This document shows, one piece after another, positions 50,115 to 64,000 of a DNA stretch of 64,000 nt. Each line of letters opens with the position of its first letter. Within the stretch, counting starts at the first letter, position 1. The translations under genes and the position numbers were made by a program. The notes under the pieces are model-generated. The model saw only the letters and a list, made by a program, of their open reading frames with translations, did no database searches and had not been told where the DNA came from. Location of the stretch: assembly GCF_000002235.5 (NCBI RefSeq), contig NW_022145611.1:620001-684000 (forward strand). The letters are read 5' to 3'. This DNA comes from Strongylocentrotus purpuratus (taxonomy: Eukaryota > Echinodermata > Echinoidea > Camarodonta > Strongylocentrotidae).

Positions 50115-52306
50115 GTAACATATTTAGATTCAACTACTTCACCTCCTTATCACAAAGGCAGCACTAAATATTGACAAATACTGGTGTAGTAAAACTGATG
50201 GTAACCAAACCAGTATTTGAATGAATGGCTAACAATGACAACCAGTAAATGTAAATCAGGTGGTTATATTCAAACAAGCAGCTTGTGAAGTCTCCTGTGT
50301 ACACAATTCAAGTTGAAGCCCAAACAATTGTCTCCTTGGTGATAAGGAAGATCTACTTTATACAAGACCATGCTTCTTCACAAGCAAGCCATCAAAGATA
50401 AATATTCCCTTGCCTTAAACAATAAAACCAGCATTAGAGAAGAGTCTAGAAGAAATGCCAATGAATGATACATGTACATGTAGGTACCATGGATCATGAT
50501 AACCTTTAAAAGTGATACCCTAAATAAACTTGAAAATGTTTATCTATAAGGTTGAACTATTTCACCTTCTATCTAAAAAAATTAGTTGGGAGACGAATGT
50601 ATAACTTACATTTCCTCTTTTAGGACAGATCATATGTTATCAAAAATTGTAACTTTTACATTTTTAGACTTAATGAATCATGTTCATCCATAATTTTTTT
50701 TATTTTTTTTAGTGAAATTATTTGTTGCATTCATTATTTATGTTATTTGCATATACTGTAACACATACAAACTTTGGCAGATTGTTAAAACATGATTTTC
50801 TATCAGTGATCAACTCTATTTTTGTAACATACTACTTCCGACTTCCCATCCACTAGTCACAACTTCTCAGTGTAACGCTTATCTCTACTACAAACATCAC
50901 AGTAGAATGAAATCTGTTTCTAAGATCTCATAATGTTTACCAACTCTTTCTCAAACACTTGCCTAATTCTTCGGTTCCTGACTTACAGGAGAAGATTCAC
51001 TCTAATTCTACAAGTGTCTGAAACCTCAAAAGAGATAACATGATAATTGGGGTTAGCTGATGTTCTCTTGGCTTCATTCAAAATTGTAATCATTTATGAC
51101 TGGTTCTTCAATAAGTTTCCTAGCATACTGTACATGTTAATACAACTATAAATGCAGATATTATAGATTCAATCTTTATAGGACTCTTCTTGGATGTTAC
51201 TTTATGATAAGCCTCTTACATTTTAAGCATAAAAATAAAAAATGAACAAATTCAGTGTATTACGATATTTTGATGAACAAAAAAAATAAAAACCTGTTCA
51301 TTTAACTTCAAGATTTCCCAAAATTGTATCTAGACATTTTGCAACATTTGCCATCTACAGCATTGGGGAGTTAAAACAATACAAGAAATAGCACCTTGAC
51401 TATATCCCAATTCCTATGAAATACGGGGAATCAGTGATGACCGAAATAAAATCTCCATGACTTCAAATAGTTCCTCTAAAACATGGAAGTACAATGATAA
51501 CTTGATGGAGTAAGTTTCTTCAACATTCTAGCTGCTTGTTCTTTGTTTTTGTGTGTATAACCTACACTTTTTCTGTAGTCTGCAGCCTCATGCATCTGGC
51601 TTAGTATTCAATGGATTTAACGACAGAGCCTCAACAGGAAGCCATACTGTTTAGTGTTGTTGCTAGGGTAGGCAGTTGCCAGGAAGGACTTCCCCTGCAA
51701 ACACATACAGTCATATCACTTCAAAATACAGATCACCATCTAATCAATACTCTTGACTGAGTCAAGTTCAGTTTGTTCAAAGAAACATCTGCCAAGTCTG
51801 AAAGGGGACAATTATTCATCAATCCATCCTATTATCCAGGCAATGAATGAGCGTGACTCAAGGAAATATTTAATACCTACCTGTATCTGAAGGACTTTAT
51901 CGCAAATGATATTCTAAAACTGATTTAATCTTATCGGTATATATTTATCTTACTCTTAGAGTTAGAGACAAGATTATAATTATAATACACGTAAATGTAA
52001 AATCATATTGGTTGATAAATACATTTGCACAAGTGGATGCTTTTTGTAGAAGACATTTTGAGCAAAGACCCAATGAAATATTGCAATTTTAATTTAGTAA
52101 ACGTCAACTAAAACATTCTTACTAAAGTCAAGATAAAATAATTCCCAGAATGCCACCACATTACATGTACATGTAGGTCATATCATTTTATTTTCTTCAA
52201 AAGACAGCTTAACATTTTTAAGACAAGGGCATTGGTGGCAATGTGACCATTCAAATAATATATTTTCGGCTACAGGTATACATGTTATTAGGTAGGTATG
52301 TATTAA

Positions 52307-52675
52307 CAGAGATGCCAACCTCTTGACACACACAAAAAGACTGAGTATCCTAAAAAAAAATTATATTTTGGAGAGAAAAATCAGATTTTCACGAAAACTC
52401 GACACTACTGTACCACTGGCTCGTCGTCCTCGGGCCAGTAGAATTTCAGAATTGTTTTTGCTCTTTCACTAAAATTAGCAAAGTCTTTTGGGGGTTGCAG
52501 GGGTTTATTTGTACATGTTTCTATGCACTTCCATTGTTTTAATTGTTTGTTTGTTTGTTTTTTGTTTTTTAAATAATAAATATAATAAAAAATCGTATTT
52601 TAAGATTTTAAGATCGTATTTCACTCTTATTATCGTACTACATATATGATTTAATCATACTGGTTGGCATCTCTG
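52307..52675. mobile_element. MITE family B (counterpart of 24393-24761)
   Basis: Same element, with one substitution in the GC-rich internal stretch (GTCGTCC in place of GTCGGCC). Confidence 0.73.
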
Positions 52676-55600
52676 TATATAGATTTAAGATTGTTAAGTA
52701 TAATTGTTTAATATAGTAACTAATGTAGTGGAAATGGGCCCTTATTTACCAACATAAGAAGAATCTCACTGTCATAAAATGTCATGATAGATTGTAAATC
52801 AACACAAATCATTTATTTCTAAAACATAAAGGGCACTAAAATCATGCCAGCTGTTTGCTCAGGAACAAAAGTTGGGGACAAATAGTGATATTTACACAGG
52901 TGGTATCACAGACACCCTAATAAACACATGAATCAGTAAAGGACACTCCTCTTCATTCCAATAATCCAATCAAGAACTATATTCTTGTACACCAAGTGAA
53001 ATAAAAGGAGTCTAACTTTGAAAAGTCTCCAAGAGTTTGAGTTGAGTTGAGTTTGAGCTTGCTGCTACTCCATGATATGGAAAGTGAAACAAGATATGGA
53101 GGAAAAAAATGTGAAATACCCATATTCACTTGTACATATGTATAATATGGACAATTCCATATTAGGAAAAATTGGAAATTTTGATGACATTTCCAACCTT
53201 CCATATGGATACATATTTAATGATTTTGTTTTAAGTTCACTATCCAAGTACTGTATATCAGCAACAACAAAAGTCAATGGTCATGATAGAGATATTTTCA
53301 TTTTTGTGTAGCATGAAATGGATTTTTTTTCTTCTTTTTTTCTAAGGGGGTGGGGTTATATCAAATACAATGACACGGAGCCCATTTTCCATTATTTCAC
53401 AAAAAATTATTAATAAATCTGAGTGACCAGTGATTATCAATATATTGTGGTACTCTGATAATATTTACAATCAATAAATATTATTAATATACATGATGAC
53501 TTACTTAGATTAGTAAGCTTCAAATACTGTAAAACGGGTACACGTTTCTCTTTATGGAATTGCCCAATAAAACTCATATGAGCATTGTACAGTATGAGTC
53601 CTGAAACATACCAAGTTTGCACAATGCATCTAATTAACATACTCTACTGAGTATGAGCACATACAGTGCATTGGAGGATATTGTACACTTTCTCCCAGTG
53701 CTAAAACCCGTCAATATTGTGAAGTATTGACAATCCATCTGGACTGCAAGTACAATCACTCCAACTTTGTGGCTGGCTGATGTCCATTATCATAACTGTA
53801 AGAGTGCAGATGATTCTCATCATATTTGGTAGGCCTACGTGTCTATTTTCTATTGTAAGAAAGTACCAGTATATTAATTGGAAAGCAGGCATATGAAACC
53901 AATTTTATCTTTGAATTTTTTTCTTTACAAAGTGATGTATCACTCACTGATCGACCAATGGCCATAAAATATTAATTTTCAGAAAGATGGAGCTGAAAAT
54001 ATACATAACCACAAAATGAAAACATCAAAGAAGAATGTAATGTATAACATCAAACAGGGACTTATTCTTTCCCAGTATAAATAGTTTTAGATATATGCCT
54101 TTAAATTTGCAATCATCCTTTGCTCACCTGGCGGAAGTTAAAGTGTATATAAATATCAGAATTATCAAAACTCTAACATATTAGCTCCTGATTTTGTCAT
54201 CTTTTGTTGAGAGATAAATGAAAAGAGTTCTTACAATAATTTATAACAATGATAAATAAATGTATACCAAAACTGATAATACCAAATAAAATTTATTTAA
54301 ACATCTGCCTGTGTTAAATTTTAAGGCCTTTCTGGCTCCAAAGTACAGACAATCTATTATGTAGCTCTGTAAATCACACAGTCAATGCTAAGGCATTTCA
54401 TACCAAGGAGGGCTCATACCAAGGCATCTCATAATAACATGCCTTGTTAATCCCATATCGTCAGACAGCTAGAGTACTGTCATAACACTGTGGCCCATCT
54501 CAGACATAACACACATGTACATGGCATGTGTATTTCTTTGTGAGGTGTATGTGAGAGAAATCATGCAATATGTTTTCTTTAAATATGTGGGAATAGGGGA
54601 GGAGACCTTTATTGTTTTATTCCCTGTAAGTGAGTGAAATTATTGCTTAACCCTTTTTCATACATGTAGATCTAAAGCAATGAATTCATAAGTTCTTACA
54701 AAGCCAACACTTTCAGAATACCGTCTATGATCAGAATACTAAAAAAAGGGGGAAAATGCAAATGGCAACTTGTAAGAAAATTCATAGTTGTTTGTTTTTC
54801 TTGTCATCATGCCAATTCACAACACATTTTTGTGTTGATGCTCAAAATTTGTAATATATTTATCTCACAAAAGGTAAAGGTACTAACTTTGAAACATTAG
54901 TTGTATAACATGATATTTCTTAGTTTGTCTATTTGTACTGCAGTGTATATACCGGTATGCTGTTAATGATTTCGTTATCAATAAAATACACACTGTTCAC
55001 TATACATGTATGAGTCCCTTGAAGAATTTCAAAGAAACATGGAAGGGTAGCTAGATTAACTCTTTCTAGACTTGAACAAATGCCACTCTTGTCTGTTGGG
55101 AGACAGAAGGGCATTAACTCAAGTTCTTTAACTAAGTGTCAATATCCTGCTGGCTCTAACCAAACTAAATGTTCCCCCTGACATATTAGTCACATGAAGT
55201 GTTTGTCTTGATCTGCAGAGTCATAAGGATTGCGCAATCATCATACATGTATGTAGCTTGGCATGTCACATATATTACCTTATGCGTCATATGAACATTC
55301 AACTTGCACTAGTTGTTTATATGACTATAGCCAACAATTGCTTTCAGTAAAACAATCAAAGAATCCCAAATAATCATGTTAAAGTGGTGGTGATTTTCAA
55401 TTAGAATACAAATGCATACATTTCTACAAGTATTTGTACGGGACAGTATAGTAATAATGACCTTGAAATCATTAGATTTCATTATTTGTACATGGATGAT
55501 CATGTTAACCTATCCAATTGAAATCCAAAGAGCATTATTCATGTCTTACACATTACTACTCACATCAGTACCATCTTAAATTATAAGTTTTCTTGCTCGT

Positions 55601-56267
55601 GCATTTTTGTTTTTATTGAAAATAACACTCAACGACATAACATATTTACAATAATAGCATATCAATTCTTAGATTATAAGTTGCTTGAAAGTTTCATGGA
55701 TGGACACACATGAGTGCATATTGTGTGAAAAACAGACACATTGTCATAACCAAGACACAGACCAGTAGTCTTATTGACATTTGCCTTTTCTGGATATGAT
55801 AATATTCCCGAGTAATGATAAAAGAACATGGCCTTGACTTTCAGAGTGTAGTACAGGAGGTGTTGTTGTACACGGTTCTCAATAGAATTGCCAATTTTCA
55901 TAATGTAACCAAACTTTAATGCATACATCTTTGTCAAGTGCCTCAATACATGTACAAATATTTCATTCACCTGATAAGAATAATAGTATTTCAATAGTCA
56001 GGATGCAAAGTGCATCTATCATGTGTTCTTAGGTAGGGCAAGCCATAATGTTTGTTCTACCTGGCAACAACTTATGTATGCAGTTTGCATTCTGACTATT
56101 GACATACATTTATTCATAACAGATTAATAAAATAATTGGTATGGAGGCACTTCACACAAATGTATGCATTAGATTTGGTTACAATACGAAAATGGTCTAC
56201 TGCAAGGTCAATGATTTGAAAACAAATTAGTAGTTCTACAACTGTATGGATGTTTTAAGTGCCTTAG

Positions 56268-56689
56268 GGCACGTTTATCGGGGCTTGCCACTAGATATGT
56301 ACATATCGTACCCCACTATCATACCCCACTATCGAACCCCACTATACGATCGTGATTTGCGGGATGTCGCGTTTATCGTCTCTTCACGATTCACAATAAA
56401 GGCCTTGTCTCTTCGCAGCTGCTCAGCGCCGTTTGACCCGGGAAGCAGACTAGCCTGGGAATTCCTATTTGCATGTGAGGTTCAAAACAGCTTTGCGTTT
56501 ATCGGTCTCTCAGAAACGTGATTCTGGCTGTATGTCACACTCAAAACACACCTTTTTGCGTTTTTAGATATGCCCATATAAGCATGAGCATTTAATAAAG
56601 GCTTTGCGTTTATCACCTTCTAAATTTGCCTGAAAGACGTTTGAGAAACCTGATTCTAGACAAAAATTTGGTCGATAAACGCAACCATA
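56268..56689. mobile_element. GCGTTTATCG-motif element (counterpart of 28355-28775)
   Basis: Same element, one A longer in the run before TTTGGTCG. All motif copies are retained. Confidence 0.48.
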
Positions 56690-56935
56690 GAAGGAACTAG
56701 GCTAATACCAGGGTGATTATAATAATTTGTAGGTGCTTTAAGCATTTCCTGGGATAGTATATGAGCACAATATACATTATTATTATTTGAAGAGAAGGTT
56801 CATTGATTCCTAAAAACTAACTTTATTGTCATAATTGCAAAGGTGAAACTTTGATTAGACAAGGTTATCAAAATGCAATGCTTGGAAACATTCGAAGTAA
56901 TGATTATTATCAATTACAAAACGCTTAAATATAGC

Positions 56936-57312
56936 CAGAGCTGCCAACCTCCAGAACCGAAAATCAGTAATCACAAGGCTCAAAATCAGTAATTTTGGGT
57001 ATAAATCAGTAATTTCCTATGCGGCGCTATGACTCTAATAAAAACGGCACGCCAACACTGCACAGACACATGATTATCTGACATTTTTGGTGATTTTACT
57101 CACACAAAGTTGTTAAATAATGAGTTTCATATCATCACAACACAGTCTTCCAGGAAAAATGGGGGGAAAAAAAAATATATATAAAAAAAAAAAAAATAAA
57201 AAAAAAAAAAATCATTTTTTTTTTTTTTAAATCCGTAATTTTAAACAACATTCCGTAATGGTCGTTAATTTCCGTACCAATTACGGGAAATCCGTACTAG
57301 TTGGCAGCTCTG
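56936..57312. mobile_element. MITE family B with TATAGC duplication (counterpart of 29022-29397)
   Basis: Same element, differing only in internal homopolymer lengths. Confidence 0.8.
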
Positions 57313-60300
57313 TATAGCCCAGCATTGCACCTGAAGAGCTCTTTCAATGCTGCTGAGATGTGTGACGTCACATGTTGAACATGATTTGCACAAGCAGACG
57401 ATGTCCCATGCCATCTCATACATTTTTAGTGCCTGTTTTGTCATCTTCTCTTCAGTTATTTCTTTTACTTCACTACCATCAGGCTAAATGTTTAATCTAT
57501 TGCCTCACTCTAAACCCGCCAAGGGTATCATTTTGATTAAAAATGCAGCGATAAAAAAAAAAAAGGGATCGCTTGTAAACAAATAAGATGCCATTGTATT
57601 TTTGGTATGTTCAGCGTTTCAAGAGGGAACGAATGCCGTCCATGCTATCATTCCGGGTTTTTTTCCAATTTGAAAGTGTGTTTTCTTTGATTGTTAATTA
57701 ACCCCTATCCTGTGTAATTACAACCAAAAAAAATATAGCTATCAGAATTGGTTTCATATCCCTTTTTGAATGGCGTAAATGCCATCAAATTTATACACTA
57801 AACTCATTATAATTTGAGAAATAATAGCATTGCAATTATGTTTAATTCAAATCATTTATTTCCGAATTCCAACATCAATTAAAACAATGTGTAAAAAACA
57901 GTCAATGGGAAATCAAAACATTATAAAACTATGACATTTCAATCAAACGATTGAGAAGATAAAAAAAAAAAAAAGTATATCATTCAATGAGAAACAAGGT
58001 GAAGAAAGGTGAAAAGTAGACCGTTAAATACATAATTCAGTATTGACAGACTACATAAAAAACACAAGTGTATAATTGGAAAAATGGTGAACACAATGAA
58101 AGCCAGGTTTGTGGCTTGTTAGGGTGTGTACACCTAAATGTATTTGTTTGTTTTTACATTATTATCATAAAATTTACAGATTGTTCAAACAAAACATAAA
58201 ACATAGAACATGACAAACATAAAAAACATATAAGAGCATCAAACAGTATGGTATGGTTCTTCAGAATAATTTAAGAAGACATATTTAACAAATTAAAAGT
58301 AATCAATATGAAAAAATTAAATGGTTCTTATATTGCCTCCTGAATGTATTATTAAATGAAATATTGAATTGGTTACATTTTACATTTTCCAAAGAACTTG
58401 AGCCTAATGTCTCAGAGAGTTTCTTGAATAATCGTTATTATATGTCCACCACTTAAATTTGTTTGCATTTCTTGTAGGATAACTATGAATCTGAGAATTT
58501 AAAGAAAACATACGGTATTCATTAAATATTAATACAAAGTGTGGGTATTGAATCTTTGCATTTAAGGGAACATATTTGTAGTTTGTTTATATTAGTGAAC
58601 ATAATCTCTTAAATAGTGGGGATGAGGGTGTCATATTTGAATTAGCACATATATACGTATTGCTTTTTTCTGTAATATAATTAATATTTAATACCGGTAT
58701 GTGTACAAAAAGTATCTCCCCAAACAGTATTGCAGTAAGAAATAGCAGATAAAATTAACGTATTGTAAATATTAATAAAAGATATATGCAGTTGAAACAT
58801 GTTTCAATCAATCAGTGAGGCGGAACGAGTATCAATTCGTGTTGGCTTATCAGCAATAAGGGGGTAAAATCCAGCTGACAATGTAACATTAACAAGTTAA
58901 TATGTAATAGGACTAATTTCGTGCTTCAAAATATCAACATGAAAATCACCAATGCTATATGAGTTTGAACTCTTTACATATTATATTCAAAATGTTATCA
59001 AGGAATTATATAAATAATGAAAGATTAGATTTGGGCTGACGGTAAGTAACTACCAGTATTACAAACACAAATATGTCTTTGGAGTGTATGTATAAAATGT
59101 GGATACCAACAATTTCAACACCGTCACACTGATCTGAAAAATCATGAATTTTGTAATGCAGGTCATCTCGTATGGGATGTCGTCTGCTCGGGCAGGATTG
59201 GTTCATAAATATTGTGACGTCATTAAAACATTGTTATTTTTCTGGCGAATCTCTTGTATATCCTAGATGCTATGGAGGTGGTTTCATTTGTATTTTTATA
59301 AAGCACCCAATATGTAGTTGACCTAAAACTTGTATGATTGCCATCTGTTAGCTTACTGGTTTCTAGTGATACTTTATTTGCCATATTTGTGATTTTCTTT
59401 GAATGGCTCTTTAACTCAGTCTCTGTAGGGACTAAAACTATTTTCACTGTTAATATATCTTCTATCCTATCATTTTTTCCTACTTTCCATATATTCAAGG
59501 GATACCACCTAGAACAAACAAATAGTCACAAAATATGAGAAGAAAATTTCTGCATTTGATCGCAACCACACTCCTAGAACACTGTACAACTGAATGATCC
59601 CATGGGAAGATTTGGGGATTACTTTTGATACCTGATCCTCTGCACAAAATTATTCATCTCACATTCTATACCCTGTGGATTTTGACACAATTGCCAAACA
59701 AACAGATCCGTGTTTTCAGACAAGATAGAATAACAAATTACTTGCGTCAAACTTCAAAACTCCAATCAGGTATGTAGCGAGACACAAACCTTCCCCATAT
59801 TATATTTTAAAATCCCATACTAGCTGCATTTTCACTGTGCACAAGCAAATTTTTTCTCACATTACGATATTTCGTGGGTAGATGCTTAGCAAAAAGAAAA
59901 AAAAATCCACCTCAGGTGTGCGTTTTTTTTAAATGCCTGCATAAATTTCACTATTTTTTGCAGTATAAATGCATGCTCTCAAAACATTGGTGAATAATTC
60001 CATTTTGGGTCATGTGGCTCTCCTTCCTTCCATGCCAATCGCATGCAGAGTGCAAATGAGCAGTGCTCACCAAAAACAGCAAAACCAGAGGTTTCTTGAC
60101 TTGTAGGCTTTTCCAGTAGTGCAAATGCAGTCCACAGAATTGACAATATTTCAAAATGGGTAAATGCGCCTAATGTCACCTTTATTTGCAAGTTTTCAAA
60201 AATTTGGGATAATGGTTCTCATAACACAAAAAAGTTATTCAAAGAACTGTATGCCAATCATTTGAAGGGTAATACTTCAAAGGAAACTTGATGCTTTAGC

Positions 60301-60930
60301 CTTTACGATACATCTCTTGAATCCTGTATGACAGATAATACTCCCCCCTCCCCTTTCTAGTCAGGTCAGGGAAGTATGGGATTTTTTTTTGGGGGGGGGG
60401 CGGACACCATAATGCCACAGATAGATATTTATTTTCTTTAAGTTCATAACAATTTCATTTTTGTATCCTGCTGTCTCATATACGAAAGAAGAGGAAGAGA
60501 AATTTGGTGTTGCAATGCAAATCCATTTTGGTATGATTTACAACTTATATATGAATCTGAGATGGGGAAGGGAGCAAGGACTAGCCCTGGTAAAAAGATA
60601 AAGCTACCGGTAAGTATTTACACCCCTCCCCCATACATACATTGTACACTCATACAAACACACACAAGTTGTTATGCCAACTGAAATGTGTCTCTCCATG
60701 GACCTACATTGTACATGGTCTCACAGAGCATAGGAATGCAGTAGGCACAAAATGGCATTCAGAAGCTGTTTTCATAATCTCTTGCTGTGCCAATGAGTTG
60801 TAACTTGTAAATGTTCCAAGATTTTGACAAAACATAATGTTAAATCTCACTTCATGAGATATAACCCAACGCTTATTCATGTAAAATACTTGTGTATAAA
60901 GTCTATGGAGATGGAAATAAACCACCTTAG

Positions 60931-61038
60931 CAAATTCGTCCTTGTTTTCACGAAGTGACGGTAGTGAGGAAAATCGTAGCGCAAAGTGAATGCATTTTTT
61001 TTTCACTACCGTCACTTCGTGAAAACAGCGACGAATTG
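60931..61038. repeat. Long hairpin (counterpart of 33020-33127)
   Basis: Same arms and loop, unchanged although the sequence just to the right diverges strongly between the copies. Confidence 0.75.
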
Positions 61039-62228
61039 TCCCCCTCTAAATCTACTATGCAGAGAAGTGAGTGATGATTTAATATCACGAAAATGTCTTG
61101 TTTATTAAAAGCAACATATTTTGGAGCCAGGCAGAGTTCTCCTCCAGATATCACAGCCAATCTCATCTCTCATGAAGCAATCATTCAACAATCAATCTAT
61201 GTAGGTCAAATTGCTTGACCTCCTGTGCATCAACCTTATAATGCACACATGGGATCCTAATGAGGCCAAGACATGTTATATCTCCTCAGAGACATCCACA
61301 GTACACTAACACACTGACTCAAATGTCATCACTAACACTGGTCTGCTGTCCTATTGGGTTTCAAATTTTCAATGCATCTCTTCACAGGCCACTGAATACA
61401 TTGAAGATGACATTTATGTCTTTACATGTCTCAACAGTGACATGGTATATCACAAATAAATTATTCATATTCAAATCATGCCCTAAATTATCATTCATTG
61501 TAAATTCAAACCTGTTTTTCACTGTATTGTACACATTTTACTATTAATCAAATACAATAATGATGCAAATTAATGAGACTACACAACGATAACCACTAAT
61601 GTACCTTGTTAGTGCATTATGTTTCTTAATACTTGGGATTTGAGGATACATCTGAGCAAATTGATGAAAAACTGAGCTGAATAATAGGTATTGGCAATAG
61701 GTAATCTACCATTGCCTACAGGAATATTGCAGTGCCCACCTAATACTGAATTAGCATAATGATGCTATTAAAGCAGTCTATACTACTACCACTACTACTA
61801 CTACCACCACCACCACCACTACTGCTTCTACTAATAATAATAATAATTGCAATAATAATAATGATAATTATATGTACTAATAATGATAATTATATTCATT
61901 TAATACTAATGATCATCATTATCTACATTCATTATCATCATCATCAGTTAAAATATGATACAATAGATCAATCTAGAGGGTCCTATAGGAAGAAAGTCTA
62001 GACTGATGGTATAGGGTAATATTTTAGCATGTTTACCTCTCTTTAAAAAAGTGATACGAGAAGGAAAACTGTTATTTATTCAGATATTACAAGAAAAATG
62101 GCACAATAATCGGTACTGCATTGGATTTTATATGAAATACTAAGTACAGTAGATCCTATTTAACACATTCAGGTATTTTCTTGTGGTAAATCAAACTCTT
62201 GAAAGATTCATGTTTAATGATGACTTAC

Positions 62229-62442
62229 TTGCAAGCTTCTTGATTGTCACCGCGATTTCAGCATCTCTCAGACCAGTGAACCCTTGAGGGCTTCCAAATC
62301 CTCGATTTAATCTCCGAGATGCCATCTCTTGTTTAATAAAAGTGCTCTCTAGATATTGGTTAGGTGTTTGGGCATAGGTTCAATGATGTGCAGCTATCAG
62401 ACAAAATAATAGCTGAGACTCCCATGATGATTATTGCACTTG
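62229..62442 (-). CDS. SYNE (nesprin-like): Nesprin exon 1: 5' leader and N-terminus (coding 62229-62325)
   Basis: The ATG at 62325-62323 opens MASRRLNRGFGSPQGFTGLR then DAEIAVTIKKLA: 32 codons plus one base (A), before donor A|GTAAGT (GT at 62228-62227). The leftover A joins AT of exon 2 (4615) to make Asn, giving KKLANEQERVQKK. Human nesprin-1 has a similar short basic leader before its DEQEIVQK. An in-frame TGA in the leader supports this start. A good acceptor, TTGTTCTTTCAG (AG at 62444-62443), precedes the exon, so 62326-62442 is 5' leader from a spliced exon and the promoter lies further upstream. A short upstream ORF (MGVSAIILSD...) of about 21 codons lies in the leader and may dampen translation. 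Nesprins link actin to the nuclear envelope through SUN proteins. The intron to exon 2 is about 29.7 kb after collapsing the duplication. Confidence 0.85.
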
Positions 62443-62511
62443 CTGAAAGAACAAATATATGATAGATAATTAGATCTCAATCTCAACTACACATAGAACA
62501 CACAACACATG

Positions 62512-64000
62512 TGGGCTTGCTCTATATACATCACAACCCTGAAGCCATGGGAAATTATCATACCATGAAAGGTTAATGATAATGTCATTTTTTCTGGTAT
62601 TTTGGATACCATAATAGCAATGTGCAATTGTTAAGTATTTTATCCATTCAAGGAAGTTCAAAGATTATCATCTTTCAAAAGTTTCAAGCATGATCTACAT
62701 AATACCCCCTACGAAATTACATTGTCTTTAAAGAACTTTCAAATGCTGATTTTGTACATTGAATGTCATGGACCTTATTGACTTTGTTTAATTTTATTGT
62801 TGATTTTTTTTCTTCTATGCAGTGTATTAAAAAAAATTGTTGGGTGACTATCGCCCAACAGAAGGGGACCTACAGTATGAGCCAACTTTTGGACAGTAAC
62901 ATAGCTTGGTTAATATTTCACCTAATTATGACTAATTTTTACTAAAAATTTAGTTTTAAAAAATCAATTATTAGCTACAGGCTGGTTGGACACATCATTA
63001 TCATCATGTTGGACAATTTCTAATCTTACAAGACATTTCTTACAGTGTGGGATACGGGAGCCTCATATTTATTATAAATTATCATGTATACATGCTTCCA
63101 GCTACACTGTACTACCCACCCCAATCCCTATTCCAAACCATCATCCCTTTTCACCAATGAATTCCCTCCCCAGCTCAACCTTCTCTTAAAACATAAAATT
63201 GCTCACATTATTAGACAACCCAGCAGTACCAATCACTGACATTTACAGTACTTGTGTTCAGAAAGTACATTCAAAATATAGTTCATTGATATAGTCACTT
63301 CATATTATGGACTATGGACTACATTAATCTGAAAAACGTCTGTTTAAACTAAAGTGTAAGTTATTCATAGTATGTTACAGTCAAGAAAAGGACTAAACAT
63401 GCCCCATGTACAACGTCAACGATCATAATGGCGTGCCAACAAGCATGGGCAGTAGGGGATTCGGGGGTATTATCTCCTATACAATAGAAGAAACAATCAA
63501 TAAGACAACTAATCCTCTTTGGCAGTCAATAACAAGATCCATTTATTTATCACATTGCTTCCATAGTACCTTCCTGTAATGGATTTTGCATTGCAGGGCT
63601 TGTTATCACTTTAAGCAAGGAGATTTAAGAGCTGGAGACCCAACTGGCAACAAATTATTCCAAGCAGCTGCCGTTTTCTAAGGTTGCACAATAGAATCTA
63701 CAGATGTGTGGTTACCTTTGATGTCCGAGGTTCGAAGCTGCCAATATAATTGGAAAGCTTGAGAAGTTATTTTTTTCACAAAGAAATATCCTTAATATTT
63801 CACTTCTTATTTGAACTAACAAGGAAAAATCTAACAGATGATAAAATATCAATGCAAAAGCCTAGTTGTGTCAAGAAATTTGCTTACATTGTATGATAGC
63901 AGTTGTAATTTGTGAAAAATAGTAACATTTTACAATCCTCAAACCTGCAATTTGATAATTTTCTGATTACTTCCGGCTCACGAAAATAAAAAGTGAATTT
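62512..64000 (-). other. Sequence upstream of nesprin exon 1, seen once
   Basis: This continues beyond the point where copy 1 is cut by the gap. It is presumably an upstream intron or the 5' flank of the nesprin gene. One possible noncoding exon edge on the minus strand is ATCAAAG|GTAACC near 63714, which is weak evidence. No repeat, RNA gene or coding exon is recognised. Confidence 0.5.

Overview
The window looks like animal nuclear DNA: AT-rich, almost entirely non-coding, with short exons bounded by GT/AG splice sites, CR1-type LINE remnants, a tRNA-headed SINE and many small DNA-transposon (MITE) relics. The frequent ACCGGTA and TACATGTA words and the repeat content suggest a marine invertebrate deuterostome, most likely an echinoderm such as a sea urchin. 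That placement is an inference from style. No bacterial features (operons, CRISPR, tRNA operons) were seen.

The only host gene I recognise with confidence is a nesprin (SYNE family, KASH-type LINC-complex protein) on the minus strand. Six coding exons of its N-terminus are present. Exon 1 (start codon at 62325) splices through a split codon to exon 2 at 4615. Exons 2-6 (4615 down to 822) encode a complete first calponin-homology (CH1) domain, a Ser-rich linker and the start of CH2. The gene then runs off the left edge. About 216 residues can be read, with every splice phase consistent.

The dominant structural fact is a 27.4 kb direct duplication. Positions 7194-34609 recur, nearly identical, at 35110-62511, separated by exactly 500 N. 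Contig 1 stops at the gap and contig 2 restarts inside a poly-C tract. This is best explained as two overlapping contigs that were never merged, so every feature between about 7.2 and 34.6 kb appears twice and nesprin exon 1 appears twice. The contig-1 copy of exon 1 carries a one-base deletion. With the overlap collapsed, nesprin intron 1 is about 29.7 kb.

Layout: 1-4758 nesprin exons and introns; 4759-7193 unique part of intron 1; 7194-34609 intron 1 and exon 1, first copy; 34610-35109 gap; 35110-62511 second copy, ending with an intact exon 1; 62512-64000 sequence upstream of exon 1. Intron 1 holds a CR1-like LINE fragment, a second LINE 3' end, a SINE, at least three families of TTAA- or TIR-bounded MITEs, two long hairpins, microsatellites and a tentative three-exon plus-strand gene model of unknown function. 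I did not find a clearly new biological system. The most interesting non-assembly signals are a repeated GCGTTTATCG motif element, two perfect or near-perfect hairpins, and a possible alternative first exon immediately upstream of CH1.
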